64,000 nucleotides of DNA from Leishmania infantum JPCM5 (taxonomy: Eukaryota; Euglenozoa; Kinetoplastea; Trypanosomatida; Trypanosomatidae), in assembly GCF_000002875.2 (NCBI RefSeq), contig NC_009393.2:415001-479000 (forward strand), read 5' to 3'. The position numbers and the translations under genes are program-made. Under the pieces are notes generated by a model, which saw only the letters and a program-made list of their open reading frames with translations, was not told the origin of the DNA and made no database searches. Of the stretch, positions 60,331-64,000 are shown piece after piece. The first letter of the stretch is position 1. Every line of letters starts with the position of its first letter.

Positions 60331-61267
60331 CAACGCAAAGGCCCGTCGACACGCCAGAGAGCAATGAAGCAACAACCCCGTGTGCGCCGTCCAAACGGAG
60401 GCGGCGGCAGCGGCGGCGGCGAAGGAATACGAGACCGGGGAACCGTGATCGGTGGGTGAGGACGCAACGCTGCGTGGAAGAGAGGCGGATGGCAGGCGGG
60501 AGAGATGGCGCCACCAAGATATCTCGTCCCTCGCCTCTTCACACCCGTTGCCTCCGCTGCAACCTCTTCAGCGATGCTCTTGCCGAAGGGAGAGAAGGAG
60601 GAGGAGGAGGAGGAGGGGGGTCGGGGCGGCTCTTCTCTATGTAGCGACGCGCTCTGAGCGGGTTGTGCGTGTATGGGAGGGGCGGGGAGCGTGATGGTGC
60701 CCCCTGCCGTCCCAAAGAGAGGGAAAGGACGAGGGCTGTCCGGGCGCTCTTCCGGAAGGCAGGCGAGCAACAAGTACCACCGAAGCACAGAGAATACGAG
60801 ACAGATACAGACAGCCGGTGCTTCTTGCCCCCGATTGTGCGTGTGTGATGGCACCCGTAGCGGTCGGTGACGGAGAAAACACAGAGAGGAGAGGGAGAGA
60901 AGAGGTGAATTGAGGGAGGGGGAGCGTACCGCCGGTGAGGCAAGAGAAAGCACGGTGCCAAGTACCATCGTCCCGGTAAGGGGAGGGGGGCCTTTGGGAG
61001 TCGATTCATGGCGCCTTGGCCGCTTGCCGCGCGAGCGCCATCGCGAAGGAGAGGTCGGCTCCACCAGTGTCACCATCTCCCCCTGTGTGTGCGCCTCAGC
61101 AGCTCCCCACGCTCAGCAGGACGACGAGATGAAAAGCACAGAGAGAACGACGGATGTGGCTGACATGCGACTGCCATCATCACCACCAGCTCCTGCGTCC
61201 CATCCTATGTATTCGCCTCTCCTCACATGTGTGTGTGTGTGTGTGTGTGTCGTGATCCGCTTTTCGC
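60331..61267. other. Intergenic region
   Basis: 5' flank of the AAA gene and 3' UTR of the zinc-knuckle gene, with a GGA-rich run near 60590-60620 and (TG)n at 61229-61250. No gene seen. Confidence 0.55.
61229..61250. repeat. (TG)n microsatellite
   Basis: TG run on the plus strand, 17 nt beyond the stop codon of the zinc-knuckle gene. Confidence 0.9.
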
Positions 61268-62611
61268 TTAGAAGTGGCACTCCTCCGTGGAATGCTCAGC
61301 CATGCCACATCGCGCGCATCCCTTTGCGGATAGCACGAGTCCATCAAAGTCATCCTCGTCGATGCACCGCTTCTTCTTGACCACTTCGGCGGTGTCCACA
61401 GCGACGCTCGCCGCCTGCTGTATTTCCTGTTGCTGCTTGCCGATGGACTCTGAGGCGCGCGCGCGCAGCGAGCAGGCTTCCCCCTCCGCCTTTGCCCGGG
61501 CCGTCGCCGCCGCCGCCTCCGCACCAATGTACAGCGACGTGGTCACGGGTGCCGTCGGATGCGTGTACGTGCGCGCCAGCGATACCACGCCGAAGCGCCG
61601 AATAAGCTGGACAACGGATAGCTGTTCGTCGTAGTTCATCTCCGCCCAGCGGATGGGCAGGGAGGGGTACGGTGCCACGGTGCAGGCCGCAGCACCTTCA
61701 CCTGCGGCCCGCCTCTCCGCGCGTACCTTGGCACACCGGCGCAGGAACACCAGCAGCAGTCCCATGTACTCGCTCTGGAGCAGGAGAAAGGGACTGTTGT
61801 TGAGCTCGTCGGTCGCTACGGCGGCGCACCCATCGGCGGCGGCCAGTGACACGGCTGCGCCGCTATCACCACACTGACGCCTAGAGCGCGCCTCCGCCGC
61901 TGCCTCTGCCGTGAGCCGCGCGGCAAACTCAAACTTCCACACACGCGTGGAGGCGTCGTAGGCGATGCGGACGGGATGCGGCAGCGGCGGAAGAAGCGGC
62001 AGCCGTGCCGCATCACCCGCCTCCTCCGTCTCTGCACTGGCAGCGCTTTCTCCCTCTGTTTGTGCCGCTGCTGCGGCGTCCAGCGGTGCGGCCCAGTGGT
62101 CAAGGAAGACGCGAAGCACGGGTTCCACAACGCGGGTGTAGTGGCGCAGCAGTTGGGTCTCTTTCGGCAAGTCTCGCGCAGCGGCGGCGGCCATAACGGC
62201 GTCGCCGACACTTCGCGGCGCCCGCTTCACGTCGGCGACGTCATTCGTGCACCCTGCTGCATCACTGCCTTCGTCCTCCTCACTGAAGGGCCAGTGAAAG
62301 AACACAAAGAAGAAGAGGGAGTACGTGAGGGCCACCTCCATCGCCGTCTCGTAGCGCTGACCACGGACCGACACCTGCACACGATGCTCACTGGCAACGG
62401 TTGGTGGGATGGGGAGGACCGGATCCTCAGCAGGTTCCTGGGCAGAGCTGCTTGGTGAGCATCCGTCACGTGGCTGCGGCGCCGCGAGGAGGAAAGGAAG
62501 CAGCTCCGACAGAATGTCCGCTACACACAGCGGCTCGGGTGGCAGAAATGAAGATGGAGGAGCGCTGCTCTGGCGATGCGGCGCAGCGGGCATGTGGATG
62601 CGTGACTCCAT
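61268..62611 (-). CDS. Hypothetical protein with C-terminal CCHC zinc knuckle, 447 aa
   Basis: ATG at 62611 (MESRIHMPAAPHRQSS). The last 20 residues contain a zinc knuckle of the pattern C-x2-C-x4-H-x4-C (CARCGMAEHSTEEC) and stop two residues later. Such knuckles usually bind single-stranded nucleic acid or occur in RNA-processing factors. The rest shows alternating hydrophobic helices and acidic Ala-rich linkers (LCVADILSELLPFLLA, VALTYSLFFFVFFHWPF, RHYTRVVEPVLRVFLDHW, SEYMGLLLVFLRRCAKV). The strongly hydrophobic segment around residue 95 (TYSLFFFVFFHW) may be buried rather than membrane-bound. No family is recognised. Confidence 0.7.
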   Translation of the reverse strand: MESRIHMPAAPHRQSSAPPSSFLPPEPLCVADILSELLPFLLAAPQPRDGCSPSSSAQEPAEDPVLPIPPTVASEHRVQVSVRGQRYETAMEVALTYSLFFFVFFHWPFSEEDEGSDAAGCTNDVADVKRAPRSVGDAVMAAAAARDLPKETQLLRHYTRVVEPVLRVFLDHWAAPLDAAAAAQTEGESAASAETEEAGDAARLPLLPPLPHPVRIAYDASTRVWKFEFAARLTAEAAAEARSRRQCGDSGAAVSLAAADGCAAVATDELNNSPFLLLQSEYMGLLLVFLRRCAKVRAERRAAGEGAAACTVAPYPSLPIRWAEMNYDEQLSVVQLIRRFGVVSLARTYTHPTAPVTTSLYIGAEAAAATARAKAEGEACSLRARASESIGKQQQEIQQAASVAVDTAEVVKKKRCIDEDDFDGLVLSAKGCARCGMAEHSTEECHF

Positions 62612-63379
62612 AGGCTTCGAAGGAAACGTGAGGAGGAAGAGAAAGCCCACGTAGTTGAACGCGCGTGTGCGTGTGTGTGTGGGGGGGGAGGAGGGGGGAG
62701 GGTCCGACCGTTGCCTTTCACGGGTGCCCGCCCGACACACGGGGAGAGGAGGAAGGAGGAGGGGAGAGGATGCAAACATAAGGCTGATGTCGCGCGATAT
62801 GTGAGACATGACGGAGGGCGCTCACACCTTCACACATGCGTCGCGGAGGCAGGCGAGACGACAGGCGAGAGACGGAGACGCGCGGCCATACGTGCGATGC
62901 TGGACTCCAAACACACATACCCATACAGAGCCCAGAAACGAACATGCAGGTCACGCCCGCCTCCGTAGACCGGCCAATCTGCCAGATCCTATGTCTTCCC
63001 CCGCTGCCGCCGCCCCTCTCCACCACCACTACACTACCACGTACACGGCCTCTGTGCATCTTGCCTTCTGTTTCAAAGGATTCAGGACTCATGCCCACGT
63101 GTGGGCCAACGCTCTTGGATGCGCCACTTCCTGATGAGCACGAAGTGCGTGCACCCGACATTAGCGTCTGTGCGCTCGCTGTGTGATCACACAATATTTT
63201 CCTGCTCGTGTCTTCTTGCATCATCGGCCGTCTGTAATACAACGCCCCAACGCTCCACATGCGCGCACCGGCTGCGCCACCCGTTCCGCCTCCTTCTTCC
63301 GCCCTGCCCTCCACCATCGCCCAGGGTGTGCGCGACGCACAGGTGCGGCCACCGCACGATCTTTGCGTGCGGGGTGCTC
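62612..63379. other. Intergenic region
   Basis: 5' flank of the zinc-knuckle gene, with a strong pyrimidine tract (complement of 62680-62701), and 3' UTR of the helicase gene. No gene seen. Confidence 0.55.
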
Positions 63380-64000
63380 TCACTGCGCGCTGCGGAGGTC
63401 ATCCCGCGCCTGCGCGGCCCCTGCCCGCGCCGTGAGCTCGCTCACGAGGTGAGCCTTGCAGCGGTATGTCAAGCAAGCCGCTCGCGAGCGGCTCGCGCCT
63501 GGCGCGTCCACGATCTCGACGGAGTCTGTCGACGCCTCAAGCAGCACCGGCTCACTCGCTGGTGGCTGTAGGGTAGGATCGCGAGTTTCAGCGTGCGCCA
63601 GCATGCGATACAGCGCCAGGGGGTCCTCATCGTCCGCATCTAGCTGGTGCTCCACTTCCTCCGCCGAGCTATCCACCGTGGTCACTGCATTTGCCGGCGC
63701 CGCAGACGCCATGGCCGCCATGCCCACGGCACGCACGGTGTCGCGGCTCGCAAAACACACGCACAAATCCTGCGCACGCGTCAGCGCGACGTTCAGGCGA
63801 TGCCAGTCTGCCAGAAATCCGAGCCCGTAGCGACCGAGGCGTCGATTTGCGCTGCGCTCCTCCCTGGCAACACCGTCGCTATCATCGCTGTTGCGCTCCT
63901 TCTCCCCTTGCGCCGCGCGCCGCTGCAGCTGCGCCGCGCTCAGCGTCCGCACACAGCTCAGCAGGATGATCCGCTTCTCCTTCCCCTGGAAGCTGTCCAC
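63380..64000 (-). CDS. Upf1-like superfamily 1 helicase, C-terminal part (5' end outside window)
   Basis: The frame is open to the right edge, so only about the last 206 codons are seen. The first residues, VDSFQGKEKRIILLSCVR, are the SF1 motif V region of the Upf1 group, and RLNVALTRAQDLCVCF is motif VI with the Arg finger. Between them is a low-complexity charged insertion, longer than usual. After motif VI is an Asp/Glu/Ala-rich tail of about 110 residues. The Upf1-like group includes UPF1, IGHMBP2 and senataxin; which one applies needs the missing N-terminal part. Confidence 0.85.
   Translation of the reverse strand: MDSFQGKEKRIILLSCVRTLSAAQLQRRAAQGEKERNSDDSDGVAREERSANRRLGRYGLGFLADWHRLNVALTRAQDLCVCFASRDTVRAVGMAAMASAAPANAVTTVDSSAEEVEHQLDADDEDPLALYRMLAHAETRDPTLQPPASEPVLLEASTDSVEIVDAPGASRSRAACLTYRCKAHLVSELTARAGAAQARDDLRSAQ

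Noticed and set aside
1..64000. tRNA, rRNA, snoRNA or spliced-leader RNA genes
   Set aside because: No tRNA B-box/cloverleaf or known RNA gene motif was recognised by eye on either strand. A dedicated scan would be needed to exclude small RNAs.

Overview
The window looks like a piece of a trypanosomatid nuclear chromosome, most probably Leishmania. The DNA is GC-rich, genes are intronless, and intergenic regions of 0.6 to 3 kb are full of (CA)n/(TG)n tracts and purine/pyrimidine runs. All 22 protein genes, and one truncated gene copy, lie on the minus strand, so the window is one directional gene cluster transcribed toward low coordinates. Gene-strand polypyrimidine tracts followed by AG (trans-splice acceptors) precede several starts. 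The mix of Tim17, a gBP/MRP-type mitochondrial RNA-binding protein, IFT25 and a repeat family in 3'-UTR positions fits this group. From memory of synteny it resembles Leishmania chromosome 9; I could not check this.

Layout in transcription order, right to left: the 3' end of a Upf1-like SF1 helicase (63.4-64.0 kb); a protein with a C-terminal CCHC zinc knuckle; a 1371-residue tandem AAA ATPase; a membrane RING protein; a 1544-residue ankyrin-containing protein; an unknown 598-residue protein; a 3 kb gap; two SKP1-like genes in tandem, the first of about 1007 residues with huge low-complexity insertions and the second of 196 residues; an RRM-like protein with a C-terminal membrane segment; an unknown basic protein; IFT25; Tim17; an MRP1/MRP2-family protein; two coiled-coil proteins; the eIF2-gamma region; an RNA polymerase III RPC8-like subunit; a VAP/MSP protein; a PDAT/LCAT-family acyltransferase; a coiled-coil protein; and a CDC50/LEM3 protein cut by the left edge.

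The most interesting structure is at 14.9-20.5 kb. An ordinary eIF2-gamma gene is followed upstream by a paralog whose first 177 codons and 5' flank look identical, but whose remaining two thirds are strongly diverged and carry a long insertion. A third copy is truncated at an undetermined base and is probably an unmerged assembly overlap. Second is the SKP1-like pair, where one member is about six times the normal size. Third is a repeat family of about 600 bp, probably SIDER2-type retroposons, with three copies, each in a 3'-UTR position.

The genes do not form one pathway, as expected for a trypanosomatid polycistronic unit. Starts were placed on real ATG codons, mainly by leaving out N-terminal stretches that are only translated CA/TG repeats.
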